Assembly: GCA_030432295.1 (NCBI GenBank)
Contig: JAUIHI010000028.1
Location: 25,920 to 89,919, forward strand
Direction of reading: 5' to 3'
Source of the DNA: Anaerolineae bacterium
GTDB lineage: Bacteria; Chloroflexota; Anaerolineae; Caldilineales; Caldilineaceae
DNA length: 64,000 bases
This document shows, piece by piece, positions 1 through 8,191 of this stretch. Numbering within the stretch: the stretch's first letter is position 1; every line of letters starts with the position of its first letter. A model generated the notes under the pieces. It saw only the letters and a list, made by a program, of their open reading frames with translations. It did not search any database and was not told where the DNA came from. Made by a program: the position numbers and the translations under genes.

Positions 1-725
1 CGCAGGGGGCTGTTGGCGTTGATAATCCCACCGATGACCGGGCCGTCCGCGGGCAAGGGCGACCCGAAAATAATCTCCGCCGCGGCCAGGGCATCGGCGG
101 GGATAACCCGTCCGTGGGCTGCTTCCATCATTACTTTGTCGGCGAAGGTGAAGCCCGCCCACAGCCGTTCCAAATGGCGCAGAGAGACGGGGATGTCGTG
201 GGGGACAATCAACTGCTCGCCGGCCATGTGCAGCACACCGGTCATCTGTACCAGTTTTTGAAAATTGTGCAGGTCGGCCAGTGTGCCAGGCCGCCGCCCC
301 TTGTCCAGATCACTGGCGAAGACTGTGCCGCCGTTGGGGGCACAGATGGCCCGGTCGTCGCCGATGACAATTGTGTGGGCCGGGTTGCGGGCGTGCCAGG
401 TGAAACGTTCGGGCGCTTTGCCCACCAGTTCCAGCACCAGCCTCCGCTCCATCTTCACCCGCCGCTTGCTGTGATCGACGGTTGCGCCCGCCTTCTCCCA
501 CAAATCCAGCGCTTCCGCGTCCAGAAAGTCGATGCCAATCTCTTCCAGAATGCGCATGGATGCGTCGTGGATGCGCTCGACGCCTTCTGCTCCCAACAGT
601 TCCACCGGTGTCAGACTGTTATGGATAGTCTGAAAGGGGATGGAGAGATAGGGCGAGCGGGCGCGCTCCTTGCGCAGGGCTTCGTGGCGAGCGTTGCGGG
701 CGGAGCGATCTTCGCGGATGGTCAT
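1..725 (-). CDS. MttB (trimethylamine methyltransferase) superfamily protein, 3' part cut by window edge
   Basis: An open minus-strand frame runs from an ATG at 725 to the left edge without a stop, giving about 241 N-terminal residues. The sequence has the look of the MttB/COG5598 family: a motif FTWHARNP near residues 108-115, then CAPNGGTVFASDLDKG and an LHMAGEQLIVPHD stretch. Members transfer a methyl group from a tertiary or quaternary amine to a corrinoid protein. Some use an in-frame amber codon read as pyrrolysine, others (glycine-betaine type) do not. The diagnostic C-terminal region lies outside the window, so substrate and pyrrolysine use cannot be decided. It follows the inositol monophosphatase gene in the same direction after a 79-base spacer that holds a hairpin. 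No corrinoid protein gene is visible here. Confidence 0.8.
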   Translation of the reverse strand, partial: MTIREDRSARNARHEALRKERARSPYLSIPFQTIHNSLTPVELLGAEGVERIHDASMRILEEIGIDFLDAEALDLWEKAGATVDHSKRRVKMERRLVLELVGKAPERFTWHARNPAHTIVIGDDRAICAPNGGTVFASDLDKGRRPGTLADLHNFQKLVQMTGVLHMAGEQLIVPHDIPVSLRHLERLWAGFTFADKVMMEAAHGRVIPADALAAAEIIFGSPLPADGPVIGGIINANSPL

Positions 726-747
726 CAGTATGCCCTTGTGGTCATAG

Positions 748-806
748 AGGATATTAGGTATTGGATATTCCGTAAGCGAGACACACTATCCAATACCCAA
801 TATCCT
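748..806. repeat. Long inverted repeat between IMPase and mttB-like genes
   Basis: Arms at 748-767 and 787-806 (AGGATATTAGGTATTGGATA and its complement with one mismatch) are separated by 19 bases. The right arm overlaps the stop codon of the inositol monophosphatase gene. A strong hairpin here could stabilise the upstream mRNA or reduce read-through into the mttB-like gene. Related ATTGGATA/CAATATCTAATACCC words recur near 59.1 kb, so it looks like a dispersed intergenic repeat. There is no U-tract, so a Rho-independent terminator is not supported. Confidence 0.7.
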
Positions 807-1626
807 ATGTCTGCCGCGCGGCCTGGATGTTTTCGAGCAGCGCCTGGTGGACGCCGGACTGCCCGTTGCTGGCGACCAGACCCGTTGCGCCAAAGGCGTA
901 GGGAGCACCCGCGTAGTCTGTCACAACACCGCCAGCCTCCCGCACCAGAAGCAGACCAGCGCCCACATCCCAGGGGTTCAGAAAGCCTTCCCAGAAGCTG
1001 GAATAGATGCCCGCGGCCACGTGGGCCAGATCGAGCGCGGCAGAACCCATACGGCGCACATCCCGGCAGAAGGGCGAGATGCGCACAAATTCCCGGTAGT
1101 TGTTGTCCTCGTTCAGCCCCCGGTGGGTGGGAAAGCCTGTACCCACCAGCCCCGCGCCCAGAGTCTCTGCATTGCTGACCCGCATCTGCTCCGTGCGGCC
1201 ATCGGCCCAACAGCGCCACGCACCGCCGCCTGCTTGCGCCCAAAAGAGTTCGCCGTAGGGCAGGTGCAGGGTGACCGCCAGCAGCGCTTCTTCAGCCCGA
1301 TAAAGCGCCAGATTCACCGCCCACCAGGGCACGCCGGACGCGTAGTTGGTGGTTCCATCGATGGGGTCCACCAGCCAGTAGAGGTCGGTATCCGGCGGCT
1401 GATTGCTCTCTTCGCCCCAGAAACCGATGGAAGGGTCCAGGGCTGTCAGCTTCTCGCGCAGGAGATGTTCGCTGGCTACATCGGCTTCTGTGACCAGATC
1501 GTAGGCGTTGGCTTTGGTGCGGATGGCGCTCAGGCCGGCCTGCATTTCCACAGTCAATTGACCGGCCTGGCGGGCGATGGCAATCACAGCGTCCCGGTCA
1601 ACGGGCAATTTTGTCAGGTGGGACAA
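805..1626 (-). CDS. Inositol monophosphatase family protein
   Basis: This 273-residue protein of the IMPase/SuhB/CysQ superfamily is a Mg-dependent phosphatase of sugar or inositol monophosphates. The metal-site motifs are all present: DLVTEADVASE near residue 43, GEES with Glu72, DPIDGTTN with Asp87 and Asp90, and the C-terminal NPWDVGAG. Length matches the family. The start is a TTG directly after the TAA of the upstream PH-domain gene, with a GGAG a few bases before it; no better in-frame start exists nearby. The tight spacing implies co-translation with that gene. The natural substrate (inositol phosphate, histidinol phosphate, fructose bisphosphate or PAP) cannot be told from the sequence. 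Confidence 0.92.
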   Translation of the reverse strand: MSHLTKLPVDRDAVIAIARQAGQLTVEMQAGLSAIRTKANAYDLVTEADVASEHLLREKLTALDPSIGFWGEESNQPPDTDLYWLVDPIDGTTNYASGVPWWAVNLALYRAEEALLAVTLHLPYGELFWAQAGGGAWRCWADGRTEQMRVSNAETLGAGLVGTGFPTHRGLNEDNNYREFVRISPFCRDVRRMGSAALDLAHVAAGIYSSFWEGFLNPWDVGAGLLLVREAGGVVTDYAGAPYAFGATGLVASNGQSGVHQALLENIQAARQT

Positions 1627-2169
1627 TTACATCTCCTCCCGATAGGCGAGACCGCGGCGCTGCTTTTCGGTCATTGTGGCGCGACGGATCAGTTCCCGCA
1701 CATCGGCAGGGTTTGTAATGTTGTTCAGGGTATATTCGGGGTTGCTGGGGTCGTTGCTGACGATTGTGACATCGCCCACATTCAGGGCACGCTCGCCCAC
1801 GTGCTGATGAACAGTCGTATCCCGCACCCGCACCAGTTCGATTTCTTCGATGCTGCGGCCCAGCAGACCGCGGATGACACGAATGCGTTGGCTGGTCAGC
1901 TCGTAGCGGATGCCGATGCTGAGCAGGGGGCGGCCCGACCAGAGCAGCACTTCCTCGGCAGTGGGGTCGTCGTTGTGCTGCGCGACGGGGGCAATGGCCC
2001 GGTCGCCTTCGCTTTCGATGCTGTCCAGCGCAGCGAAAACCCCATCGGCCAGGGCATTGACCACTGCCTGCAATTGGGCCTGGGGAATAGCGTCCACATT
2101 CACGCCGCTCTCGGCCAGGGACTGATAGAATTGAGATGTGACAGTATTGCGTACTTCTTGCCGATTCAT
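1627..2169 (-). CDS. Bacterial PH-domain (bPH2/YdbT-like) protein
   Basis: A 180-residue soluble protein. The N-terminal half (about 1-70) is acidic and helical. The C-terminal half (about 75-165) reads as a bacterial pleckstrin-homology-like domain: a LWSGRPLLS entry strand, a [18 protein letters not shown] core, [12 protein letters not shown], and a VTIVSND strand near the end. This is the order typical of the YdbT/bPH_2 fold. There are no membrane segments, unlike YdbT itself. The start was set at ATG 2169 because GAGGAG lies five bases upstream; a GTG six bases earlier is also possible. The gene is first in a minus-strand group with the phosphatase and the mttB-like gene. Its cellular role is unknown. 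Confidence 0.75.
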   Translation of the reverse strand: MNRQEVRNTVTSQFYQSLAESGVNVDAIPQAQLQAVVNALADGVFAALDSIESEGDRAIAPVAQHNDDPTAEEVLLWSGRPLLSIGIRYELTSQRIRVIRGLLGRSIEEIELVRVRDTTVHQHVGERALNVGDVTIVSNDPSNPEYTLNNITNPADVRELIRRATMTEKQRRGLAYREEM

Positions 2170-2503
2170 ACGCACTCCTCGCGGGTTGCAATGCTCAAAG
2201 CACAGGGGAAAGAGACGATGGGAGTATCATAGCATCTGCCCCCAGCCAGCGCAACCGGATCACCGTCTGGTTTGGTTTTCCACCCCTTTTTGGGGTATAG
2301 TGAGAGGTGCAAAACGGAACATTTGTTCACACCTTCCCGGTTGTGAATTCAATAGAAGATTCGACTGCAAAAGAGAGATTCTCCCGCGGAGACGCCGGGG
2401 CGCAGAGATATTCAGGAAAGGAATCCGTTCCGATCTGTGTTTATCAGCGTTTATCAGCGGCTCAAAAGGCATTTTGCAGCAGACGCATAGAAAGGAATCG
2501 AAA
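2170..2503. other. Divergent intergenic region with degenerate dispersed repeat
   Basis: These 334 bases lie between two divergently read genes. The part at about 2385-2460 holds a chain of words (GCGGAGACGCCGGGGCGCAG, then ATCTGTGTTTATCAGCGTT) of the same style as the intergenic repeats near 25.3 kb and 63.6 kb. On the plus strand TATAGT at 2296-2301 could be a -10 box for the MBL-fold gene, but no good -35 partner is seen. No conserved protein was recognised in this stretch. Confidence 0.5.
2226..2254 (-). promoter_or_regulatory. Possible sigma-70-type promoter for the PH-domain/IMPase operon
   Basis: On the minus strand TTGCGC (2249-2254) and TATGAT (2226-2231) are 17 bases apart. The predicted transcript start is about 50 bases before the ATG at 2169. 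The -35 box is weak, so the call is tentative. Confidence 0.35.
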
Positions 2504-3160
2504 GTGGAAATCACCTGGTACGGACTCTCCTGTTTTCGCCTGCGCGAGAAGGGGACAACTGTCATCTGCGATCCCTATGACAAAAAAGTGGCTGGCCTGG
2601 CAATGCCCCGTATCAAAGCAGATATTGTGACAGTCAGCCATGACCGGCCCGGGCACAATGCGATTTCGGCTGTGACCGGCGAGCCAAAGATATTCTCTGG
2701 CCCTGGCGATTACGAAGTGGGCGGCGTGCTGATCACAGGATTGACCACCTTTCACAAAGCAGCCAACGGCGAAGCACCCGAACGCAATGTGGCCTATTTC
2801 TTCGATTTTGAGGGCTTCACCATCGGTCATCTGGGCGATCTGGGCCAGATTCCCCACCAGCGCCAGGTGGAAGAGTTGGGCGAGATCGATGTGCTGCTGG
2901 TCCCGGTCAGCGGCCACAACACACTGGACGCCTCGCGCATGACCGAAGTGATCAGCCTGCTGGAGCCGCGCATCGTCATCCCCATGCACTATCTGCATTC
3001 GGGTTTGGGCGAAGTCATCGGCGAGACGCTGGAGCCGGTGGACAAATTTCTCAAAGAGTTAGGCGTGGCAGAGCCGGAGACGGTCTCGACGCTCAAGATC
3101 ACCAAAGGTCAACTGCCCGAAGAGACCCAAGTCATTCTGTTGGAGCCGTCAGCCTCGTAG
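2504..3160 (+). CDS. MBL-fold metal-dependent hydrolase (UlaG/COG2220 type)
   Basis: This 218-residue protein has the compact metallo-beta-lactamase fold of COG2220. The start is GTG 2504 (VEITWYG), with AAAGGA eight bases upstream. The open frame continues further 5', but that extension is intergenic-repeat sequence. The metal motif reads [11 protein letters not shown], that is H-D-x-x-x-H, instead of the classical HxHxDH. Further motifs are [19 protein letters not shown] and a late IPMHY histidine, all in family order. Such proteins include UlaG lactonase and many uncharacterised hydrolases. The altered first motif is common in this branch, and no substrate can be assigned. The gene stands alone on the plus strand ahead of sodN. 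Confidence 0.82.
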   Translation: MEITWYGLSCFRLREKGTTVICDPYDKKVAGLAMPRIKADIVTVSHDRPGHNAISAVTGEPKIFSGPGDYEVGGVLITGLTTFHKAANGEAPERNVAYFFDFEGFTIGHLGDLGQIPHQRQVEELGEIDVLLVPVSGHNTLDASRMTEVISLLEPRIVIPMHYLHSGLGEVIGETLEPVDKFLKELGVAEPETVSTLKITKGQLPEETQVILLEPSAS

Positions 3161-3180
3161 CGTGTATTCTGATTTTGGAG

Positions 3181-3195
3181 AGACCTGGCAGGTCT
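3181..3195. repeat. Palindrome AGACCTGGCAGGTCT, copy 1
   Basis: A perfect 7-bp-arm palindrome lies just after the MBL-fold gene. The same 15-mer is present at 20246-20260, so it is a dispersed intergenic element. It lacks a following U-tract. Confidence 0.6.
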
Positions 3196-3234
3196 GACGC
3201 CCCGGATGTGGGATGCACCGCCTCGTAGGATCAT

Positions 3235-3263
3235 TTGACGCTGTTCTGCGCGACTTGTATACT
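3235..3263 (+). promoter_or_regulatory. Predicted sigma-70 promoter of sodN
   Basis: TTGACG (3235-3240) and TATACT (3258-3263) are separated by exactly 17 bases. The predicted start is about 80 bases before the sodN ATG. Five of six bases match the consensus in the -35 box and five of six in the -10 box. No nickel-responsive operator was recognised. Confidence 0.6.
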
Positions 3264-3349
3264 ATAGACACCGCCCAATAAAATCGCTGCCTTTCGCGGC
3301 GAATTATTGCAGTCAGTTTTCTCAAACCATTTGCAGAAAGGAACGATCT

Positions 3350-3823
3350 ATGTTGAAGGAAATGATCGCCGCTCGCATTGCCAACGGCCCTCTGGAAGAA
3401 GTCAGTGCCCACTGCGACGGCCCCTGTGGCGTCTACGATCCTGCGTCGGCCCGCATCGCAGCCGAGGCTGCCCTCTCCATGACCAAGAAGATTCTGGCCC
3501 TGACTCCCCCAGACACAGGCGATTCCGCTGCTATGGCCGCCTACCTCAATACGGTCAGCCGCTACGTCACCATCAAAGAGCAGCAGGCACACCTGGCCAA
3601 GGAAGAACTGCTCGTCCTGTGGACCGACTACTTTAAGCCAGTGCATCTGGACGCCTACCCGAACCTGCACGACACCTTCTGGAAAGCCGCCAAACTCTGC
3701 TCTGCCGTGAAAGTGGAAGTGAGCCTGGACCACGCCAACGAACTGATGGCCGCCATTCAGGAAATCCACAACATTTTCTGGGCCACCAAGAGCCGGGACG
3801 TGACCTACTACACCGCTTCCTAA
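3350..3823 (+). CDS. sodN: Nickel-containing superoxide dismutase
   Basis: NiSOD converts superoxide to hydrogen peroxide and oxygen. The hallmark nickel hook H-C-D-x-P-C-G-x-Y is present at residues 21-29, with His21 as the future N-terminal residue and Cys22 and Cys26 as nickel ligands. The first 20 residues form the leader that must be removed before nickel can bind. Total length (157) is normal for a precursor of the hexameric enzyme. AAAGGA lies six bases before the ATG, and a good sigma-70 promoter lies further upstream. The next gene on the same strand is the S26-type peptidase that performs this cleavage in known systems. Recognition is very secure. Confidence 0.97.
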   Translation: MLKEMIAARIANGPLEEVSAHCDGPCGVYDPASARIAAEAALSMTKKILALTPPDTGDSAAMAAYLNTVSRYVTIKEQQAHLAKEELLVLWTDYFKPVHLDAYPNLHDTFWKAAKLCSAVKVEVSLDHANELMAAIQEIHNIFWATKSRDVTYYTAS

Positions 3824-3852
3824 TTCCGGTGGTGGTCACTGAAGTGTAAAAT

Positions 3853-3900
3853 AGTGAGCAGTTATCAGTGGTGCGACAACGCTATTGATAACTGCTCACT
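3853..3900 (+). terminator. Rho-independent terminator after sodN
   Basis: Perfect 15-bp arms at 3853-3867 and 3886-3900 (AGTGAGCAGTTATCA) are followed by a T-rich run TTTTTGTTTTG on the plus strand. It sits between sodN and the sodX-like gene, so sodX expression would depend on read-through or on a promoter within the hairpin region. Confidence 0.75.
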
Positions 3901-3912
3901 TTTTGTTTTGTA

Positions 3913-4281
3913 ATGGGGGGGGATGAGGAGATGTCGGACAAACTACCCAAAAGTGGCTGGATGGAGATGTTTCGTTGGCGGATGGGTCGTCGCCGCGCCT
4001 TCCGGGTGGTGGGCGAGTCGATGATGCCAACAATTCCCCCCGAAGCGGTGATCTTTTTCGATCCCGGGGCCTACGACGACAATCCACCCCAAATAGGGGA
4101 TGTGGTGATCTCCCGCCATCCCTTTCAGACAGACGTGCAAATGGTCAAACGGGTGGCGGAGATTCGGGAGGACGGGCGCTATGTGTTACACAGCGACAAC
4201 CCCGCGGGAAGCGACAGCCGGGGCTTCGGCTCTATGCCCCGAGGCCATATTTTGGGACGGGTGACGAGCCGGTTGAAGTAG
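3913..4281 (+). CDS. sodX: NiSOD maturation protease (S26 signal-peptidase-like)
   Basis: This is a small 122-residue S26-family peptidase. The serine motif GESMMPTI (near residue 40) and the lysine motif MVKRVA (near residue 78) give the Ser/Lys dyad. The usual membrane anchor of signal peptidase I is absent, matching SodX (CbiC-unrelated), which trims the NiSOD leader to expose the nickel-binding histidine. Position directly downstream of sodN supports this. Two starts are possible: ATG 3913 and ATG 3931. The latter has GAGGAG right before it, which is too close to serve as a ribosome site, so the longer form is given. The sodN terminator lies in the gap. Confidence 0.9.
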   Translation: MGGDEEMSDKLPKSGWMEMFRWRMGRRRAFRVVGESMMPTIPPEAVIFFDPGAYDDNPPQIGDVVISRHPFQTDVQMVKRVAEIREDGRYVLHSDNPAGSDSRGFGSMPRGHILGRVTSRLK

Positions 4282-4282
4282 A

Positions 4283-4317
4283 AAAAAGTCGAACTTCTGA
4301 CAGAAGTTCGACTTTTT
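4283..4317. terminator. Bidirectional terminator of the TTCGACTTCT hairpin family
   Basis: Arms of 17 bases (AAAAAGTCGAACTTCTG at 4283-4299 and its complement at 4301-4317) flank one base. A-rich and T-rich flanks make it competent on both strands. It separates convergent sodX and the oligopeptide permease gene. The core AGAAGTTCGACTT recurs in other gaps of this window. Confidence 0.8.
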
Positions 4318-4328
4318 CGATTGGGCGA

Positions 4329-5264
4329 TCACTGCCGTCCCCGGGGGTCCATTGCATCGCGCAGACCGTCGCCCATAAAGTTGATACTGAGGATCGTCAG
4401 GGAGATAAAGAGACCGGGCCAGAAGATCAGCCAGGTGTTTTGAGTCATAAAATCTTTGTTCTCAAAGAGCAGCCGCCCCCAAGTGGGCACATCCGACGGG
4501 AAGCCCAGACCGAGGAATGAGAGGGCCGATTCGGTGAGGATGGCTGCGGCCACGCCAAGAGTGGCCGAGACGATAATCGGGCTGAGGACATTGGGAAGAA
4601 TGTGTCGCCAGAGGATGCCGCTCTCTTTGGTTCCCACGCAGACCGCCGCCTCGATGAATTCTTTACGTTTCAGCGAAAGCACAGTTCCCCGCACCACACG
4701 GGCCGTGGGCATCCACCCCAGCAGGCCGATCACCGCCACCACCAGCACAAATATCCCCAGTTCCAGCCCCAGCCAGGCGCGCAGAGTGTCTCGGAAAAGC
4801 ATAATAATCACCAGCAGCAGCGGCAACTGGGGCAGGGCCAGCATCAGATCGGTGAAACGCATCAGCGGATTGTCCAGCGCTTCAAAGTAGCCGGAGAGAA
4901 TGCCGATGAATGTACCAAAAACCATCGCCACCAGCATCGCCACGATTCCCACGGCCAGAGAAATACGCCCGCCGGTCAGATTGCGGGCCAGGGTATCGCG
5001 GCCCAAATCGTCGGTTCCCAGCGGGTGGTCCGCGCCGGGCGGCAGGCTGGAGTTCATAATGTCGATATATTCCGGGCTGACTGTGTAGACCAACGGGCCA
5101 ACAAATGTGCCCAGCATCAAAATCAACAATACGATTGTGCCAAAAAGAGCCAGTTTGTGCCTGCGATAGCGCAGCCAGACATCGCCCCAGAGGGTGCGGT
5201 GCTTGCGAGTTGAAATGGCTTGGACCAGTGGTGTCTCTGCCACAGTCGTTGATTGAACGGCCAT
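4329..5264 (-). CDS. ABC importer permease, DppC/OppC type
   Basis: This 311-residue inner-membrane permease belongs to the peptide/nickel (Opp/Dpp) transporter family. The N-terminal tail is cytoplasmic, followed by a membrane segment near residues 38-60. Then comes the OppC_N signature (ADHPLGTDDLGRD near 78-90) and five more hydrophobic segments. The EAA loop that docks the ATPase reads EAAVCVGTKESGILWRHILP. The sequence ends shortly after the final membrane segment with DAMDPRGRQ, a common OppC ending. It is the last gene of a minus-strand group with the binding protein and the DppB-type permease, 12 bases after the latter. No DppD/F ATPase follows, because sodX lies on the opposite strand. 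Confidence 0.93.
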   Translation of the reverse strand: MAVQSTTVAETPLVQAISTRKHRTLWGDVWLRYRRHKLALFGTIVLLILMLGTFVGPLVYTVSPEYIDIMNSSLPPGADHPLGTDDLGRDTLARNLTGGRISLAVGIVAMLVAMVFGTFIGILSGYFEALDNPLMRFTDLMLALPQLPLLLVIIMLFRDTLRAWLGLELGIFVLVVAVIGLLGWMPTARVVRGTVLSLKRKEFIEAAVCVGTKESGILWRHILPNVLSPIIVSATLGVAAAILTESALSFLGLGFPSDVPTWGRLLFENKDFMTQNTWLIFWPGLFISLTILSINFMGDGLRDAMDPRGRQ

Positions 5265-5276
5265 CGGTATATGTTC

Positions 5277-6293
5277 CTAGGAATAACTGATACGCGGATC
5301 GAGGATGCCATAGATCACATCCGCGACCAGATTGAAGAGGACGATAAGAAAAGCGAAGATAAAGACAACCGTCTGAATGAGTGGGATGTCGTTGACCTGA
5401 ATGGCGCTGATGAGGAGCGCCCCCAACCCATTGATGCGGAATATCTGCTCGGTGATGATGGCCCCGCCAAAGATAGTGGGTATGCCCAGGGCAATCAGCG
5501 TAATCACAGGGATCAGGCTGTTGCGCAAAATGTGGCGGATGATAATATAGCGCTCGCGAAATCCCTTGGCCCGCACTGTGCGCACGTAGTCCATCGGGAT
5601 ATTGTCCAGCATAGACGAGCGGGTGAAGCGGGCCAGGGCCGCAGCCTGGAAGAAGCCCAGCACCGTCACCGGCATAATCACTTGCTTCATCTGCAGGACA
5701 AAACTGGCCCAGTCGTTTACCACCAGATTCGTATTGTAGATGGAGGGAAACCACTTCAATTTGACGCTGAAGATAATAATAAAGAGGAGGCCAGTGAAAA
5801 AGGTGGGCACAGAATAGCCGAGGACGGAAAAGACTGTGCCGATCTGGTCCACGAAAGAGTATTGCTTGACTGCTGAAATCACGCCCAGAGGAATGGCGAT
5901 GAGGATTGCCATAATATATGCCAGCCCTACCACCCAAATCGTCTGTGGAACCCGTTCGGCAATTAAGTCGAAGACCGGTGTACCCCGGCTGCCCCAGGAA
6001 GAGAGCCGCACAGTCGTATCCGGATCGAGAATCTGTGTACCCAAGGCATTCTGCACAAGCATCACCGGTTCGATGTAGAAGAACTGGCGCAACCAGAGGG
6101 TATATTTGACGAGGAATGGTTTGTCAAGCCCCATTGCCTCCCGAATCATCTGGCGCACTTCGGGCCGGATGGTTTCGGGCAGCGCGCTGGTCGGGTCGCC
6201 GGGGGCCAGTTCCAGCACGCCAAAGACGACAAAGCTGATGGCAAAAAGGGTGATAATTGCGGTGATAGTACGTCGGATCAGATAATTGCTCAA
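5277..6293 (-). CDS. ABC importer permease, DppB/OppB type
   Basis: This 338-residue permease has the OppB pattern: an N-terminal membrane segment right at the start (YLIRRTITAIITLFAIS), a large external loop, and five further membrane segments. The EAA loop is RTVRAKGFRERYIIIRHILR. It pairs with the DppC-type subunit downstream to form the membrane channel. The start is a TTG at 6293 with GGGGTGA six bases upstream; no ATG fits. A stable hairpin (6319-6354) separates it from the binding-protein gene, which would favour higher expression of the binding protein. The loop after the first segment is about 90 residues, longer than in E. coli OppB. Confidence 0.93.
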   Translation of the reverse strand: MSNYLIRRTITAIITLFAISFVVFGVLELAPGDPTSALPETIRPEVRQMIREAMGLDKPFLVKYTLWLRQFFYIEPVMLVQNALGTQILDPDTTVRLSSWGSRGTPVFDLIAERVPQTIWVVGLAYIMAILIAIPLGVISAVKQYSFVDQIGTVFSVLGYSVPTFFTGLLFIIIFSVKLKWFPSIYNTNLVVNDWASFVLQMKQVIMPVTVLGFFQAAALARFTRSSMLDNIPMDYVRTVRAKGFRERYIIIRHILRNSLIPVITLIALGIPTIFGGAIITEQIFRINGLGALLISAIQVNDIPLIQTVVFIFAFLIVLFNLVADVIYGILDPRISYS

Positions 6294-6318
6294 AGAGTCA
6301 CCCCACTATGGAAACAGC

Positions 6319-6354
6319 TATGCAGGGGTGCGGTTTTAACCACACCCCTGCATA
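6319..6354. terminator. Intercistronic hairpin between binding-protein and permease genes
   Basis: Arms TATGCAGGGGTG (6319-6330) and CACCCCTGCATA (6343-6354) form a 12-bp stem, with a further GGTT/AACC pairing inside the loop. A second small palindrome, AGAAGTTCAACTTCT, lies at 6363-6377. On the minus strand both follow the binding-protein stop. They probably act as an attenuator or mRNA 3' stabiliser. Confidence 0.65.
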
Positions 6355-6382
6355 GACCAGTTAGAAGTTCAACTTCTATGCT

Positions 6383-8191
6383 TTATTCGCTCCGGCTCCA
6401 CTCAAAGATGTTCCACATCTCCGTGTCCCAGCCGCCGTTCATGCGCACACCTTGCAGGCTGCTGATCCGGGCGGAAACACTGCCGCGGTGGACCAACGGA
6501 ATCTGGAAGAAGTTCTGCACATTGATGTCGTTGAGCTGCTTGACGATGGATTCCCGCTCGGAGCCGACCGGTGTAGTGGTCAGTTGGCGGAAGAGTTCGT
6601 CGTAGGCCGGATCACAGCCGCGGAAGTTGTTGCCACCGCCCCAACTATTGTCCTTGCCGGCGACGAACTCACACTGCCACAGGGACAGATGCTGCTGTGG
6701 GTCGATAGCAGGACCGGTGGTGTACATCTCCACATCAGTGAAGAATTTCTGGTAGGTGTCCGGGCTGTTGGGGTCACCGCCGAAGAAGACACCGGCGTCG
6801 ATGTTGATTAGCTCGGTATCGATGCCCAGCTCTGTCCACCACTGCTTGATCAGGGCCTGGGTCTTCTGGCGCACAGCATTGGTGCTGGTCTGGTAGCGCA
6901 CTACCAGCGGGACGCCCTCGTACTCGCGGATGCCATCGCCATCTGTATCCACAACGCCGTTGTCATCCAACAGTGCGATCGCGCCGTCGATGTCCTGGGT
7001 CAAGCACCAGTCGTTGGCGTCGGATGCGTAATGGGGCGGACCGGGAATCACGTTACAGACTGGCGCTCCGGCAAAGCCGTAGAGCTGCTCTGCAATAATA
7101 TTGCGGTCGATGGCCATAGACATAGCCTGGGGAATGGGCTTGAAGGTCAGGAATGGGTGCGGGTTGTTGCCATCATCATACTCGGCACGCATGTCGCCCA
7201 GAGCCGGATCCGGGTTAGCCTGGTTGACCAGAATGCGCTCGACGTTGCCTGCCAACGAAACCATGATTTCGCCGTTGCCAGCCGCCAGCATCTCTTCCAA
7301 AATCTGTGGCTCAACCTGCAAGTTCCATGCATAATCCGCTTCGGCTGTCTCTAGCACAGCACGCGCCGCCGAAGCAGCGTCGCCGCCGCCCTTGAAGACG
7401 ACCTTGTCAAAGTAGGCTGGGTCACCCCGCCATTCGGGATTACGTTCGTAGGTCGCCACGTCGTTGACTTTGAAGTCGACCAACACGTACGGGCCAGTAC
7501 CCAGGGGAGCCAAGTTCTGTTCAGAGCAGGACTGAGCCGCCGCACCAATGCAGTCCGCAAATTGGGTGGCGTTCAGGATATGGCCGGGGGAGCCGACAAA
7601 AGCAGTGTACGGGTAGGGGGTTGGGTTGCCGAAGGTGACCTTCACCGTGTAGTCGTCTAGCGCCTCTACACTCGTGACACCATCGAATTGGGTGATGTTG
7701 GTGCAACCGGTCGCTTCTTCACTACAGTAATTGTAGGTGAAGACGACGTCTGCCGAAGTGAAATCAGAGCCATCAGACCACTTGACGCCCTCTTTCAGCT
7801 TCCAGGTGACAGTGGTGAGGTCCTCAGAAACGCCGCCGTTTTCCACCGTGGGAATCTCTGCCGCCAGTTTCGGGTAGAGTTCACCCTCAGGTGTGATGTT
7901 GGCCAGAGGTTCCAGCGTGATGGCGCCAGCGTCGTGATCCTTTGTACCACCGGAGAGGTGGTTGTTAGGCAGAGAGGCCGCCTGCCAGTAGAGGATATTC
8001 AACACCTTTTCGCCATCGGAATCGGCTGGGGCAGCCTCGGCCGGTGCTTCTGCCGCGGGCGCGGCTTCTTGCGCGGCGGGGGCGGCACCGGGCTGTGCTG
8101 GCGCGGCTGCGGGACAGGCAGCCAGGACCAAAGCCAGGGCAGCCAGCAGCACAATCAAACGCATCGAACGGCTTGCTTTGAGTAGACGCAT
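6383..8191 (-). CDS. Peptide/nickel-type ABC substrate-binding lipoprotein
   Basis: This 602-residue solute-binding protein of the SBP_bac_5 family captures peptide or a related ligand outside the membrane. The start at ATG 8191 is set by AAGGAG eight bases upstream; the open frame continues further but without a signal sequence. A lipoprotein signal ends in LVLAAC (Cys near residue 24), then an Ala/Pro/Glu-rich linker of about 30 residues. The mature part has the family signature from WKLKEGVKWSDGSDFTSADVVFTY to a C-terminal WN-x-FEW. Compared with E. coli OppA it carries acidic, Asp/Asn-rich inserts such as DTDGDGIREYEG, a possible calcium loop. It is first in the operon with two permeases. 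Confidence 0.93.
   Translation of the reverse strand: MRLLKASRSMRLIVLLAALALVLAACPAAAPAQPGAAPAAQEAAPAAEAPAEAAPADSDGEKVLNILYWQAASLPNNHLSGGTKDHDAGAITLEPLANITPEGELYPKLAAEIPTVENGGVSEDLTTVTWKLKEGVKWSDGSDFTSADVVFTYNYCSEEATGCTNITQFDGVTSVEALDDYTVKVTFGNPTPYPYTAFVGSPGHILNATQFADCIGAAAQSCSEQNLAPLGTGPYVLVDFKVNDVATYERNPEWRGDPAYFDKVVFKGGGDAASAARAVLETAEADYAWNLQVEPQILEEMLAAGNGEIMVSLAGNVERILVNQANPDPALGDMRAEYDDGNNPHPFLTFKPIPQAMSMAIDRNIIAEQLYGFAGAPVCNVIPGPPHYASDANDWCLTQDIDGAIALLDDNGVVDTDGDGIREYEGVPLVVRYQTSTNAVRQKTQALIKQWWTELGIDTELINIDAGVFFGGDPNSPDTYQKFFTDVEMYTTGPAIDPQQHLSLWQCEFVAGKDNSWGGGNNFRGCDPAYDELFRQLTTTPVGSERESIVKQLNDINVQNFFQIPLVHRGSVSARISSLQGVRMNGGWDTEMWNIFEWSRSE

Noticed and set aside
114..1178. Plus-strand frame of 354 codons at the left edge
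   Set aside because: It runs across two minus-strand genes with recognised motifs and its product is low-complexity.
2138..2503. N-terminal extension of the MBL-fold gene
   Set aside because: The extension consists of dispersed repeat words and has no conserved character. A good ribosome site precedes the GTG at 2504.
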